From positions 62,001 to 126,000 of the forward strand of contig NZ_MTAV01000078.1 of the NCBI RefSeq assembly GCF_002154695.1: a DNA stretch of 64,000 nt, read 5' to 3'. Shown here piece after piece: positions 17,165 through 26,702 of this stretch (positions within the stretch are counted from its first letter, which is position 1; each line of letters opens with the position of its first letter). This DNA is from Nostoc sp. T09. Its GTDB lineage: Bacteria > Cyanobacteriota > Cyanobacteriia > Cyanobacteriales > Nostocaceae. The position numbers were made by a program, and so were the translations under genes. The notes beneath the pieces were generated by a model that did no database searches, was not told the DNA's origin, and was given only the letters and a program-made list of their open reading frames with translations.

Positions 17165-17821
17165 TCAGTGGAAAGGACAACCTGTTGCCAGTTTATTCAA
17201 AAAGGAACTGGTATCAAAAAAATGTTCTAAGGATAAAATTTTCAAGTCATCGTTGACGCGTGCAATACTGATGCCAACTATTTCTACAGTCTCGCCTGTA
17301 GGTGCTTGTTCTTTGTATGGGCCGCTAAAGGTTCCCCAATGACGCCACTTGAATGTCACGTTTGGCGGTCCTGATAAAACTTCAACTAGCTCCCATAAAA
17401 ATCCGTTGGGAAATGCTTGATGGAAGATTTGTGCTGATGATTCAAAGTCTTCTTCTGAGGATTTATATTGTGCTGTATCACCGAGAAATAAATTGTATGT
17501 TCCTGCATCTACTATATCCTCAGCAGTGTAAGCTGGTCCAGCATTTGTCATCATCCGAAACTTGTCCGTCACAATCGAGATCCACTGCTGGGGATTGCTT
17601 TTAAAAGATGCTTCCATCTCAAAGGTTCTCACAAGGTTTTGGACGATCGCTTCTAAAGAACCTTCAAGGTGATTGTATTGGCTCTGTTTTTGCAGAAATT
17701 GATTGGTATGGGAGTAATCAGGACGTGTTTGATATCGCCACTCAACATTAGCATCATTCGCAATCACAGTATCTCTGTCCTGTATCCAAAGAGGCTGGTT
17801 TGTAGCTTGTTCTGAACTCAT
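17165..17821 (-). CDS. NTF2/SnoaL-like protein of unknown function
   Basis: The ATG at 17821 (MSSEQATNQPLW) is preferred over a longer in-frame start because the upstream residues are arginine-rich and unconserved in character; it gives 218 residues. The second half has the alternating pattern of an NTF2-like cone fold: FHQAFPNGFLWELVEVLSGPPNVTFKWRHWGTFSGPY, then ETVEIVGISIARVNDDLKILSLEHFFD, which matches SnoaL-like ester-cyclase or steroid-isomerase-type proteins. No signal peptide or membrane segment is present. It sits between tmk and holB on the same strand. Enzymatic function cannot be read from the sequence. Confidence 0.75.
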   Translation of the reverse strand: MSSEQATNQPLWIQDRDTVIANDANVEWRYQTRPDYSHTNQFLQKQSQYNHLEGSLEAIVQNLVRTFEMEASFKSNPQQWISIVTDKFRMMTNAGPAYTAEDIVDAGTYNLFLGDTAQYKSSEEDFESSAQIFHQAFPNGFLWELVEVLSGPPNVTFKWRHWGTFSGPYKEQAPTGETVEIVGISIARVNDDLKILSLEHFFDTSSFLNKLATGCPFH

Positions 17822-18013
17822 AATTGTAAATCCAAAAAATTTCCGAAATCTTATTTGGCTCAAAGCTCGCGATCGCATAACTTGCGATCAATGTGGAAAA
17901 TACAGCTATTCAGTTACCAGAATATACTTTAAGATGGTCATACTATATCAACCACACAGTAATACTTATGCATCCTGTGTAAAATTAAAAATATTACTAT
18001 GCTACGAGTTGAT

Positions 18014-18607
18014 CTAAAAGGCAAGCCAAGATTGGAGGCGATCGCGCAAGTTTGCCTGAATTATCTGGTGTACAGCTTCCTTGCTCAAACTTCCATCTAT
18101 CCGGATAATGCGTTGTGGATATAATGCAGCTAACTCTACATATCCTTGCTGTACTCGGTGATGAAAGGCGATAGTTTCTTGTTCGATGCGGTCAAATACT
18201 TGCTCATCTCCGCGTTTGCGAGCCAGTCCCACTTCCACATCGACATCTAGCCAGAGAGTTAGGTCACTTTCTAAACCACCAGTAGCAATATAATTTAGTT
18301 GCTTAATTAAACTCATGTCCAAACCCCGACCATAACCTTGGTAGGCAATAGTAGATTCAGTGTAGCGATCGCATAAGATATATTTCCCTTTTGCTAAATT
18401 TGGCCTAAGTTCTTGTTCAACGTGTTGCGCTCGGTCAGCAGCATATAACAATATTTCTGTCAACTCTGCAATTGGTTTGTTATCCGCTTTTTCCAGCAAT
18501 AAGCGACGAATATCCAAACCTAATTCTGTTCCCCCCGGTTCACGAGTGATTACCACAGAAATACCTAGACTTTGTAACCACTGGGCACAAAGCTTCATTT
18601 GGCTAGT
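18014..18607 (-). CDS. tmk: Thymidylate kinase, exon 2 (gene split by group II intron)
   Basis: Thymidylate kinase phosphorylates dTMP to dTDP with ATP and is essential for DNA synthesis. This segment encodes the protein from just after the P-loop lysine to the stop (TSQMKLCAQWLQ, then REPGGTELG with the DR-type dTMP-binding region, LLYAADRAQHVEQ, CDRYTESTIAYQGYGRG and the LID region). The N-terminal 16 codons lie 2.4 kb upstream at 21002-21049. Joining the two gives an in-frame 213-residue protein with the P-loop EGVEGCGKTSQ restored, the usual length for the family. The frame remains open for 14 codons into the intron, but that read-through lacks the P-loop and would be inactive. Function therefore depends on RNA splicing. 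Confidence 0.95.
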   Translation of the reverse strand, partial: TSQMKLCAQWLQSLGISVVITREPGGTELGLDIRRLLLEKADNKPIAELTEILLYAADRAQHVEQELRPNLAKGKYILCDRYTESTIAYQGYGRGLDMSLIKQLNYIATGGLESDLTLWLDVDVEVGLARKRGDEQVFDRIEQETIAFHHRVQQGYVELAALYPQRIIRIDGSLSKEAVHQIIQANLRDRLQSWLAF

Positions 18608-18649
18608 ATTAAACTCAATGAAATTGTCACCAATTCCATTGGTCTTCAA

Positions 18650-18682
18650 AACCGGACGTGAAACTTTCGCTTCATCCGGCTC
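18650..18682 (-). ncRNA. Group II intron domain V
   Basis: This catalytic hairpin has a GAGCCGGAT 5' strand, a central GAAA-type loop region and the ACGTCCGGTT 3' strand. It starts about 20 bases after the stop codon of the maturase gene, the standard arrangement in bacterial introns. Confidence 0.9.
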
Positions 18683-18701
18683 CTCAGTGACTTGGCGTTT
18701 G

Positions 18702-20417
18702 TCATACGTACCTCAGATTACCATCGTTGGCTGTCTTTGTGTCGTGGCAATGTCTGTGTAGAAGTTGACAATTGTTGTAATCATCCTTTCCACCTTGCGA
18801 TTTCGGGATAATATGGTCAATTTCCAGCACATCGTTTTCGCGGAAGTATAATTCGCAGTGGGCGCATTTCCCTTTTTGCTTTTTCAGGAGTTTTGTTATC
18901 CTGATGGGCATTTCTGGGTTGTTTCCCATTCTTGTACTCCAGTAAACTAGGTTTCCATCGTAAGGAGATGCTTCGCCTTGAGCTTTAACATGACGGACAA
19001 TTGGGGTAGTATCATGTCTGAGTAGGCGACAATATTCCTCTCCCTTTTTGGTAGCGAAAACCCAGCTAAAGCTGCCTATGGGTAGCCAATATTTTTTAAG
19101 TACCCATTCCGCACTTTTCTTCGGATGTCGGCGGTTTGCCCAAGCTCTCAGTTTCAGGTACATGAGGTTGTCAATATCCGCGTAAGTGTCCTTACTTACT
19201 ACGGTCGCATAGTAATTAGCCCATCCCCTAATAATCGGGTTTAGTTTATTAATCAGTGCCTCTTGAGGTGCTGATTTATGGCTTTCAATGATACTAGCGA
19301 TTCGGTCATAATGTACCTTTTGCTTTTCCTTGCTTGGGGTAATGATTGTTTTATAGCCAAGTTTTGAGTGTGTTTTTCCTACGGTGAATTGCCGTATGTT
19401 GAAACCAAGAAAGTCGAATCCTGGTTCTTCTCCCTGATACTTGTTGAGAGTATGGGTGAGTCTCGTTTTGCTTGGCTTTAATTCCAAACCCATGTCATGT
19501 AACCATTCCGAGATAATTTCTCGACATCTTTGGACTACGGTTATGTCTTCATGAAGAATCACGAAGTCATCGGCGTAGCGAATTAGGCTCAGGGAGTTTC
19601 TTTTGTCCCTTTTGCTTTGTTGCCGTCCGTAGGTATTTTTCATATCTAGCGTTTCGGCAAATTGTTTAATTCGCTCTTCCATCCCGTGGAGGGCTATATT
19701 TGCCAATAATGGAGAAATTACTCCCCCTTGTGGCGTTCCCTCAGATGTTGGAAACAACTGCTCCGAGTCTATTACACCCGCCTTTAACCATGCCCGGATT
19801 TGTCGGCGTAGGTTAGGGAAGGTATTTAATTTTTTCAGCAGCGCTTTATGGTTAATACGGTCGAAGCATTTGGCAATGTCAGCATCCAAGACAAACTTGG
19901 GTTTTTGCTTAATTGACCCGAAAATTGCTTCCACAGCATCATGACACGAGCGCCCTGGTCTAAACCCGTATGAGTTAGGTTCAAATCGCGCTTCCCATTC
20001 TGGCTCAAGAGCCATCTTGACAAGTGCTTGCAAGGCGCGGTCGTTCATTGTAGGTATTCCCAAAGGTCGTTTTTCGTCTTTACCAGGTTTTGGAATCCAT
20101 ACTCGTCTGGTAGGTTTGACCTTTGTACCCAGTTGTATTTTTTCAATTAGCTCCAGACGTTGCTTTGGGGTCAGTGATTTAACACCATCCACACCTGCCG
20201 TCTTTTTGCCTTGATTATCCTGGGTAACTCTACGAACCGCTAAAGCCTTGGCGTACCAGGACTTCATTAACAGCTTTTGGAGTCTGCGAAATGTTTTTAC
20301 ATCACCACGCTTCGAGGCTTGATAAATTCTCTTTTGGAGCTTATACACCCGACGCTCTAGCTTTCGCCAGTTAATCTTGTGCCATTCCACCGTAGTCTTT
20401 AAACTCGTCTTAGACAT
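18702..20417 (-). CDS. Group II intron reverse transcriptase/maturase with HNH endonuclease
   Basis: This 571-residue multifunctional protein is needed for splicing and retrohoming of its host intron. The N-terminal RT domain has YGFRPGRS (150-157), TPQGGVISPLLAN (228-240) and the catalytic YADD at 281-284. The thumb/maturase X domain follows (about 370-480, with RGWANYY and the KLRAWANRRHP element). The C-terminal HNH endonuclease domain starts near residue 515, with CAHC, then the EIDHIIP core and a final C-x-x-L-H-x-H-C-H-D-T-K. All catalytic motifs are intact, so splicing and target-primed integration look possible. The ATG at 20417 follows the 5' ribozyme domains. Confidence 0.97.
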   Translation of the reverse strand: MSKTSLKTTVEWHKINWRKLERRVYKLQKRIYQASKRGDVKTFRRLQKLLMKSWYAKALAVRRVTQDNQGKKTAGVDGVKSLTPKQRLELIEKIQLGTKVKPTRRVWIPKPGKDEKRPLGIPTMNDRALQALVKMALEPEWEARFEPNSYGFRPGRSCHDAVEAIFGSIKQKPKFVLDADIAKCFDRINHKALLKKLNTFPNLRRQIRAWLKAGVIDSEQLFPTSEGTPQGGVISPLLANIALHGMEERIKQFAETLDMKNTYGRQQSKRDKRNSLSLIRYADDFVILHEDITVVQRCREIISEWLHDMGLELKPSKTRLTHTLNKYQGEEPGFDFLGFNIRQFTVGKTHSKLGYKTIITPSKEKQKVHYDRIASIIESHKSAPQEALINKLNPIIRGWANYYATVVSKDTYADIDNLMYLKLRAWANRRHPKKSAEWVLKKYWLPIGSFSWVFATKKGEEYCRLLRHDTTPIVRHVKAQGEASPYDGNLVYWSTRMGNNPEMPIRITKLLKKQKGKCAHCELYFRENDVLEIDHIIPKSQGGKDDYNNCQLLHRHCHDTKTANDGNLRYV

Positions 20418-21001
20418 TTTAACCCTTTAGTTGAGACTTTATCTTCCAAATCACCGTGAATCTGTCTGCATATCCTGGGCATTACCCCAGGCTTTCGCTT
20501 CTGACTCAATCTTTCCTGCTCGTAGTATCCGGTTAGCACCTACTCAGGACATCGACCTTCCTGAGAACATACGAGAGGTTACTTCGTTCCGAATGACCAT
20601 ACTATGTACCTTTAGAGTGACGCTATTCGCCGGGTTTATCGGAAGTGCAAGTTGGTCGAGGCAAAAACCGCCAACTCCTTATCCTTTGCCTTTTGGCTTC
20701 AGCGTATCAGCCTTATTTCGCTGATTAGGTCTAACGACGATTCAAACACGTCTTCAAGCTGTTGCTTTACTCATGGGTACTTTGCTCGGCGGGTACTGAG
20801 GGATTGGGCTTTCAGTACTTTCGCTTTTCATCCCCGCTTCAGGCGTTGATGGCTAGTCTCGAACCTGGGGGAAGTGCTTTCACCGCTGCACCTGCGGGGT
20901 AGGACTTACACCTACATGGTCATTCAGTTGTCAAGGTTCAGAACCTTGCGGCTAATCCTCCAAGCCCTTACGGGTTGTGGTTTCTAGCCAACGAATCGCA
21001 C

Positions 21002-21049
21002 TTTACCGCAGCCTTCCACTCCTTCAAACACAATTAATTTGCCATCCAT
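21002..21049 (-). CDS. tmk: Thymidylate kinase, exon 1 (16 codons)
   Basis: These 48 bases encode MDGKLIVFEGVEGCGK, the start strand and first half of the P-loop of thymidylate kinase. The ATG at 21049 is preceded by an in-frame stop three codons upstream, so it is the true start. The exon ends exactly after the P-loop lysine codon, where the group II intron begins. Alone it has no function; it must be spliced to exon 2 at 18607. It is divergent from the permease-kinase gene that starts about 125 bases away. Confidence 0.93.
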
Positions 21050-21173
21050 GCTTTGTTAATTTTGCTACTACTGACTTTTAAGAACATGCTTTATTAGGCT
21101 ACCAGGTATGTTGATCGATCCTACAGAGTGGGAACTCTAACTAGTATGGTTGACAGACTTAAGACCGCTACTT

Positions 21174-23942
21174 ATGCCCCATTCTGATAGTGCAACTTTG
21201 CATCAATTACCATTTCGGGATTTGCCACGAAGCTTGAGTTCTTGGGAAACTTGGGCTTTTGGGCTAACATCCCATCTTGCCTGGACATCAGTGGTGCCGG
21301 CAGTTCATGCTGCTTTGGGAACGCAAGCTATTTTTGTTTGGGTTCCAGCTGTGATTGTTGGGATGCTGCTGAATTATCAGATGAAGCATTTAGGTAGAAA
21401 TTTAGTTGATGTAGCTGGAGGAACTCCTAACTATACCACTCAACTTTGGCAACGCCATCCATTGATTGCCCGCTATGCAGCAATTGGATATCTCCTAGGT
21501 TGGCTTTCCTTTCTCTCGGTCAATGCTGTTGTACTCACAGATATTATCAAAGTCAATCTTGAAGCATTAAGTATTAACTGTCCAGAGGCAATTCTCAAAA
21601 TTAGCTTTATATTACTGCCTTTTATTGTTGCTTTCAGTGGTACAAGAGCTTTAAGTATTCTGCATTTGTTTTTTGCTATTCCCGCCTTCATTTTGCTATT
21701 TACCTTCTGTCTGCAAGGTTTAGGATTTTTAGCATTCTCTAGCCATAGCCCTGGTTTTTTTCCTAGTCAATGGTCATCTTTTAGTTTTATTGACTGTGCA
21801 AAATGGTTCTATTTTGTGAGCTATACAACTTATAGTTGTGAAACTGCTACCTCTTTTGTAGCTGATAGTCGCGATCCGCATAAAACTCTTAGCTTTCTAA
21901 ACATAGCTGCTTGGTTAATGCCACCTGTGTTTGTGGGTGGTTCTTGGGTAATTATGCGTTTAGCAACTTCCCCAGATCTCAGTGACAATGCTTTTTTGAA
22001 TTTTGTTGCAGCTTCTACACCTTTTTGGGGAAATTTTGCCCCAGCGATCGCCACTTTTTTGCTAGCAGGTTCCTGTTTATTAGGTTCGGCAACAACAGTT
22101 TCTAATAGTCCCCGCATCATCTATCAGTTAGCTATAGACAAACACTTAGCACCAGTGTTTTCTGTCGTGTCACGTCGCGGAGTCTTTGGTTCATCTTTGG
22201 CTCTCAGCCTGATTTTGGGCATGATTTATTTTATTTGGGGAGATGTAGCTCACATCGTTGCAGCTGCAAATTCTGCTTGGTTTATATCATTCATGCTGCT
22301 GCATTTAGGTTTATGGCGACAACGAGCTAAGTTGGATATAGTGCTTCCCCGTCTGACTTTGGGTATCTTTTTCCTAGAGATAGTAATCTTATTAGTCGGA
22401 GCCTATGCTTGGGGTTGGAAAGATTTTTTTACCGGATTATTAGCTCCCTTTATTGTATTAGCAATCGATGCCTTAGTGCGCTACATTGCTATTGCTATTT
22501 TTCGCCCTAGTTGGTGGTTTAAGCTATATCAATTACGGCGGACAAATCAATTCCAAGATTCTGTGATGCTACAAGTGAGTATCCTGATTTTTCTTTTGTG
22601 CAATGCTGTTTTAGTTGGCTGCTTATTTGGTTGGCAGTTGAATAAAGTTGCTACCACTAATTTTGGCAATTTGGTTGTAGTTTTGCTGATGACAGTAGCA
22701 TTTGTTGGGGTAGCGATCGCCTGTTGGACAAGTTTACCTCAGGTAGTTGCGATCGCAGAAGCACGAGAAGCTGCCGAACACTTATTTACTGTGGCCCAAG
22801 ATGGCATTTTAGCAGTGGACGATCGGGGTATTATCCTACAAGCTAATCCAGCAACTGAATCTTTTTTTAGCGTCAACCGATTGGAATTGCGGGGCAATCA
22901 TCTTAATAAATGGTTCCCAGAATTAGCCTACTACCCAGAACAGTGGACAACACGCAGCGAACAGACACTACTGTACAAAGGTCACGTTAGGACTCTAGAA
23001 TTTTCGATTTCAGACCGACCCCATCAAGATTTTCGGGAATATGTTGTTATTCTCCACGACATTACTGAGCGCAAACAAGCAGAGGAGATATTAAGACACT
23101 CAGAAGCACAGTTAAAAGAAGAAGCAAAGCAGTTAGCATCCCAACTAGTGCAAAGTGAAAAGATGTCTAGTTTGGGTCAGTTAGTAGCTGGAGTAGCACA
23201 CGAAATCAATAATCCAGTTAACTTTATTCATGGCAATCTTACTCCAGCCAATGAATATATTGAAGATTTACTTAGACTACTGCAACTATACCAACAACAC
23301 TATCCCGATCCAGTCCCAGAAATCCAAGAGGAAGCAGAGGCAATTGACTTAAATTTTTTAATGACAGACCTGCCAAATTTATTAACTTCTATGAAAGTAG
23401 GAGCTAAACGAATTACAGAAATTGTACTGTCTCTGCGAAACTTTTCTCGCTTGGATGAGGCAGAAATGAAAGCAGTAAATATTCATCAAGGTATCGACAG
23501 TACTTTGATGATTCTGGAACATCGCCTCAAGGCTACAACTAACAGTCCAGAAATTGCAGTTATCAAAGAATACGGCAATCTCCCTTTGATAGAATGCTAT
23601 GCTGGACAACTCAATCAAGTATTGATGAATATTCTGGTGAATGCCATTGATGCTTTAGAAGAAGCAAAAATCAATCATCCTCAGATTCATATTGCAACTA
23701 AAGTTATAGAGAATAAACATCTAATTATTGGCATTACCGATAATGGTATTGGTATTCCAGAAAATTTACAACAGCGATTATTTGAACCATTTTTTACTAC
23801 TAAACCAATTGGTAAAGGTACTGGTTTAGGTTTATCTATTAGTTACCAGATTATTACAGAAAAACATCGAGGAAAAATCAAATGTTTTTCTACTCCTGGT
23901 AATGGTACAGAATTTGTGATTGAAATTCCTCTACATCAATGA
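21174..23942 (+). CDS. APC-type permease fused to PAS-histidine kinase
   Basis: This gives 922 residues from the ATG at 21174 (a TTG eight codons upstream is possible). Roughly residues 1-520 hold about 12 hydrophobic helices with the character of an amino-acid/polyamine/purine-type permease (LGTQAIFVWVPAVIVG, RNLVDVAGGTPNYTTQLW, FYFVSYTTYSCETATSFVADSRDPHK). A PAS domain follows (about 535-640; AQDGILAVDDRGIILQANPA), then a coiled linker, then HisKA with the phospho-acceptor histidine about residue 676 in GVAHEINNPVNF, and HATPase_c with GIGIPENLQQRLFEPFFTTK and an intact GTGLGLS. The arrangement suggests that transport or binding of a solute is coupled directly to phosphorelay output. Substrate and partner regulator are unknown. 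Confidence 0.9.
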   Translation: MPHSDSATLHQLPFRDLPRSLSSWETWAFGLTSHLAWTSVVPAVHAALGTQAIFVWVPAVIVGMLLNYQMKHLGRNLVDVAGGTPNYTTQLWQRHPLIARYAAIGYLLGWLSFLSVNAVVLTDIIKVNLEALSINCPEAILKISFILLPFIVAFSGTRALSILHLFFAIPAFILLFTFCLQGLGFLAFSSHSPGFFPSQWSSFSFIDCAKWFYFVSYTTYSCETATSFVADSRDPHKTLSFLNIAAWLMPPVFVGGSWVIMRLATSPDLSDNAFLNFVAASTPFWGNFAPAIATFLLAGSCLLGSATTVSNSPRIIYQLAIDKHLAPVFSVVSRRGVFGSSLALSLILGMIYFIWGDVAHIVAAANSAWFISFMLLHLGLWRQRAKLDIVLPRLTLGIFFLEIVILLVGAYAWGWKDFFTGLLAPFIVLAIDALVRYIAIAIFRPSWWFKLYQLRRTNQFQDSVMLQVSILIFLLCNAVLVGCLFGWQLNKVATTNFGNLVVVLLMTVAFVGVAIACWTSLPQVVAIAEAREAAEHLFTVAQDGILAVDDRGIILQANPATESFFSVNRLELRGNHLNKWFPELAYYPEQWTTRSEQTLLYKGHVRTLEFSISDRPHQDFREYVVILHDITERKQAEEILRHSEAQLKEEAKQLASQLVQSEKMSSLGQLVAGVAHEINNPVNFIHGNLTPANEYIEDLLRLLQLYQQHYPDPVPEIQEEAEAIDLNFLMTDLPNLLTSMKVGAKRITEIVLSLRNFSRLDEAEMKAVNIHQGIDSTLMILEHRLKATTNSPEIAVIKEYGNLPLIECYAGQLNQVLMNILVNAIDALEEAKINHPQIHIATKVIENKHLIIGITDNGIGIPENLQQRLFEPFFTTKPIGKGTGLGLSISYQIITEKHRGKIKCFSTPGNGTEFVIEIPLHQ

Positions 23943-24017
23943 AAAGATAAAAAGCGATCACACTTTAATTCTGCCTTTTTATAGCATTGGCGATCGCTTT
24001 CTCATAAATCCCAACTT

Positions 24018-25784
24018 CTACATTCTTTCTAGTACCTGAATTCCCAACAGGGATAAACCTAACTTGAGGGTTCTAGCAGTCAGATCGCATAGAACTAGGC
24101 GAGATGTCCGCAGAGGTTCCTCCGCACTTAACACCGGAACACCGCGATCGCGATCGTAAAACTGATTAAACTTTTTACTCAGCTCGTACAAATACTCGCA
24201 TAAACGATTAGGCATTAAGTCTTGCTCTACAGTACTAATAACTTCATCGAGTTGCAGTAAATATTTTGCCAGTGCTAATTCTGTTTCATGTTGCAACAGA
24301 ACTTTGGCGTTATCTCCCAACTCATCAAAGTTGATACCACCTTTGCGGCTAATTCCATGAATCCGTGCATAAGCATACAGCATATAAGGTGCCGTATTGC
24401 CTTTGAGATCGAGCATTTTGTTGTAGCTGAAAATGTAGTTACTGGTGCGGTTTTGGCTTAAGTCAGCATATTTAACTGCACTGATACCAACTACCTCAGC
24501 AACTTTATTAATGAATTCTTCAGTTTCTTCGCGTTCTTCTTCTTTTAATCTAGCCTCTAATTCTGCACGGGTATGAGAAATTGCTTCATCTAACAAATCT
24601 CTTAACCGGACTGTATCTCCGGAACGTGTTTTGAATTTCTTACCGTCTTCTCCTAGCACCAAACCAAAAGGTACATGAACCAATTCCACATCATCGGGAA
24701 TCCATCCGGCTTTACGTGCTACCTGAAAGAATTGGGCAAAGTGGTTTGATTGTCCAGCATCCGTTACATAAATTATCCGCTTCGCTTCATCTTTTTGAAT
24801 CCGGTAGCGTAAGGCGGCTAAATCTGTTGTCGCGTAGTTATAACCACCATCAGATTTTTGCACAATTAAAGGTAGAGGTTCACCTTCTCTATTGGTAAAT
24901 CCTTCCAAGAATACACACTTCGCTCCTTGATTTTCTACCAGTAACCCAGATTTTTCTAAATCTTCCACAATTCCTGGTAGTAAGGGGTTGTAGAAAGATT
25001 CGCCACGTTCTGTTACCTTAACATCCAGCAAGTCATAAATTACCTGAAACTCCTGCCTTGACTGTTCGCACAGCAGTTTCCAAGCATGGATTGTATCTTG
25101 TGCACCTGCTTGTAATCTGACAACTTCTTGCCGTGCTGTCTCTTGGAATGCTTCATCTGCATCAAACCGCTGTTTCGCTTTACGGTAAAAAGTCACTAAA
25201 TCGCCAATATCTAAAGCATTAGCAGTGGTAAGTGCTTCTGGGTAAACTTCCCGCAAGTAGGCGATTAACATCCCAAATTGAGTACCCCAATCACCCACAT
25301 GGTTTAACCGCAAAACATCATGTCCCAGAAATTCCAAAATCCGGGCAATGGAATCACCAATAATAGTTGAGCGCAGATGCCCAACGTGCATTTCCTTAGC
25401 AATATTCGGACTGGAAAAATCTACAACTTCTCGCTGTGGTGTTTTTGCCGTTAGCACACCTAATCTGGAATCTGCTTGAATAGCGTTTAATTGTGCTTCC
25501 AAGTATGCAGTTTTCAGTTTCAGATTGATAAACCCAGGCCCGGCTATCTCTGGCGGTTCACAGATTTCTGATACATCTAGTTTATCAGCGATCGCAGCTG
25601 CAATCTGCCTTGGTTGCTTTCCTAATCTTTTACTCAGGGATAAAGCCACATTCGCCTGATAATCACCAAACTTAGGATTGCTAGCAGGAACCAAAATCGG
25701 ATCTACTCCAGCATACTCAGCGCCAAACGCAGCCACCAAGGCCTGTTCAAATTTATGTTTTAGTTGTTCTTGTGTAGCGTTCAT
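24018..25784 (-). CDS. argS: Arginyl-tRNA synthetase
   Basis: This 588-residue class I synthetase charges tRNA-Arg. It has the Add1 N-terminal domain that binds the tRNA D-loop (residues 1-110), the HIGH signature as [12 protein letters not shown] after the characteristic [10 protein letters not shown], and the catalytic Rossmann fold. The C-terminal anticodon-binding DALR domain ends in [13 protein letters not shown] canonical KMSKS is absent, replaced by [13 protein letters not shown], which is normal for many ArgRS. The length is typical. It is convergent with the permease-kinase gene and separated from it by a 75-base spacer holding an inverted AAAGCGATC/GATCGCTTT pair. Confidence 0.98.
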   Translation of the reverse strand: MNATQEQLKHKFEQALVAAFGAEYAGVDPILVPASNPKFGDYQANVALSLSKRLGKQPRQIAAAIADKLDVSEICEPPEIAGPGFINLKLKTAYLEAQLNAIQADSRLGVLTAKTPQREVVDFSSPNIAKEMHVGHLRSTIIGDSIARILEFLGHDVLRLNHVGDWGTQFGMLIAYLREVYPEALTTANALDIGDLVTFYRKAKQRFDADEAFQETARQEVVRLQAGAQDTIHAWKLLCEQSRQEFQVIYDLLDVKVTERGESFYNPLLPGIVEDLEKSGLLVENQGAKCVFLEGFTNREGEPLPLIVQKSDGGYNYATTDLAALRYRIQKDEAKRIIYVTDAGQSNHFAQFFQVARKAGWIPDDVELVHVPFGLVLGEDGKKFKTRSGDTVRLRDLLDEAISHTRAELEARLKEEEREETEEFINKVAEVVGISAVKYADLSQNRTSNYIFSYNKMLDLKGNTAPYMLYAYARIHGISRKGGINFDELGDNAKVLLQHETELALAKYLLQLDEVISTVEQDLMPNRLCEYLYELSKKFNQFYDRDRGVPVLSAEEPLRTSRLVLCDLTARTLKLGLSLLGIQVLERM

Positions 25785-25896
25785 ATATAAATGTTATCTG
25801 TAACAGGCGTAATGTGACTGTTGAGAGGTGGATATTCTCAGAAGCTTGATTATTTTAACCTTAAAATATAATCATCTAATCCAACTCAAGACTGTC

Positions 25897-26604
25897 ATGG
25901 CACAGTACAACCCCCTTGACTGTCTGCCATCTTCGGCAGAACTTCCCGACTCTGACGATACCCCAGTGGATAACGAACTGCAAAACCTTATCCCTAATTT
26001 ATTAGAAGCGATTTTGGCTTTAGCATGGAATGAGCGTGCTGACTGGTTTTTTGGTGTAGATATGGGCATTTATTATGCACCATTACAACCGCCATTAGTA
26101 CCAGATGGATTTCTCAGCTTAGGAGTAGAACGCTTTGTCGAAGAAGAGGGGCGCTTAAGTTATGTACTTTGGGAAGAGGCGGGTACTGTTCCTATCTTAG
26201 CCCTAGAAGTCGTCTCGAAAACTTATGGTGGTGAGTACGAACAGAAAAAGATTGATTACGCCCAACTAGGAATTTTGTATTATGCAATTTATGTACCTAG
26301 TCGCAGATATCGCCGTAAAAGAGAACCTTTAGAAGTCTATCGCTTAGTTGATGGTAACTATATTTTACAACCAGGCTCACGGGTGTGGATGCCAGAAATT
26401 GGTTTAGCAATAGGGCGAGAACGCGGTACTTACTTGGGACGAACGCGAGAGTGGTTATACTGGTACGACCAGGAGGGGCGGAAATTACTGACACCAGAGG
26501 AATTGGTGCAACAAGAAAGAGAACGCGCACAACAAGAAAGAGAACGCGCTGATAGACTGGCGCAAAAGCTGCGGGATTTGGGAATTAACCCAGAAGATAT
26601 TTAG
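25897..26604 (+). CDS. Uma2-family (DUF820) PD-(D/E)XK nuclease-like protein
   Basis: This gives 235 residues from the ATG at 25897 (MAQYNPLDCLPSSAE); the open frame extends upstream but without a convincing start. The core has the family pattern GVDMGIYYAP, then PDGFLSLG, then ILALEVVSKTYGGEYEQKKIDYAQLGILYYAIY. The conserved Asp, the E of LEV and the following Lys fit a PD-(D/E)XK metal site. The C-terminal 40 residues are a charged heptad coiled coil ([20 protein letters not shown]) typical of this cyanobacterial family. The family is highly amplified in cyanobacteria and its role is unsettled. Confidence 0.9.
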   Translation: MAQYNPLDCLPSSAELPDSDDTPVDNELQNLIPNLLEAILALAWNERADWFFGVDMGIYYAPLQPPLVPDGFLSLGVERFVEEEGRLSYVLWEEAGTVPILALEVVSKTYGGEYEQKKIDYAQLGILYYAIYVPSRRYRRKREPLEVYRLVDGNYILQPGSRVWMPEIGLAIGRERGTYLGRTREWLYWYDQEGRKLLTPEELVQQERERAQQERERADRLAQKLRDLGINPEDI

Positions 26605-26615
26605 GGAATTGCAGA

Positions 26616-26651
26616 GTGCGTAGACACAAAGTCGCTTGTCCTAGACATCGC
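26616..26651. repeat. Dispersed palindromic repeat, short copy
   Basis: The 36 bases from GTGCGTAGACACAAAG to CTAGACATCGC match the outer parts of a longer element at 61673-61766. Such GTAGAC/ATCGC palindromic families are widespread between genes in Nostocales. Confidence 0.7.
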
Positions 26652-26702
26652 ATTTTCTCCCATTTAATTGTTATATCGTTACAAGAAAACAGAGTTAGTA
26701 GC

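Larger units (their letters stand above)
18608..21001 (-). mobile_element. Group II intron inserted in tmk
   Basis: This 2394-base element is oriented with tmk. On the minus strand the 5' end reads GTGCG, the group II consensus, immediately after the tmk AAA codon. The 3' end reads TTTAAT (an AY ending), directly before the tmk ACT codon. Domain V is recognisable as a 33-base hairpin at 18650-18682 (GAGCCGGATGAAGCGAAAG followed by TTTCACGTCCGGTT), with domain VI between it and the 3' splice site. The 5' ribozyme portion spans 20418-21001 and contains no gene. The reverse transcriptase-maturase lies in domain IV. Boundaries were placed by restoring the tmk reading frame and agree with the ribozyme consensus. 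The intron looks complete and potentially mobile. Confidence 0.95.

Noticed and set aside
18014-18649. Stand-alone thymidylate kinase starting at 18649
   Set aside because: The first 14 codons are intron sequence and the P-loop is missing. The real start is exon 1 at 21049.
20431-20849. Two small frames on the plus strand
   Set aside because: They lie in the 5' ribozyme part of the group II intron on its antisense strand.
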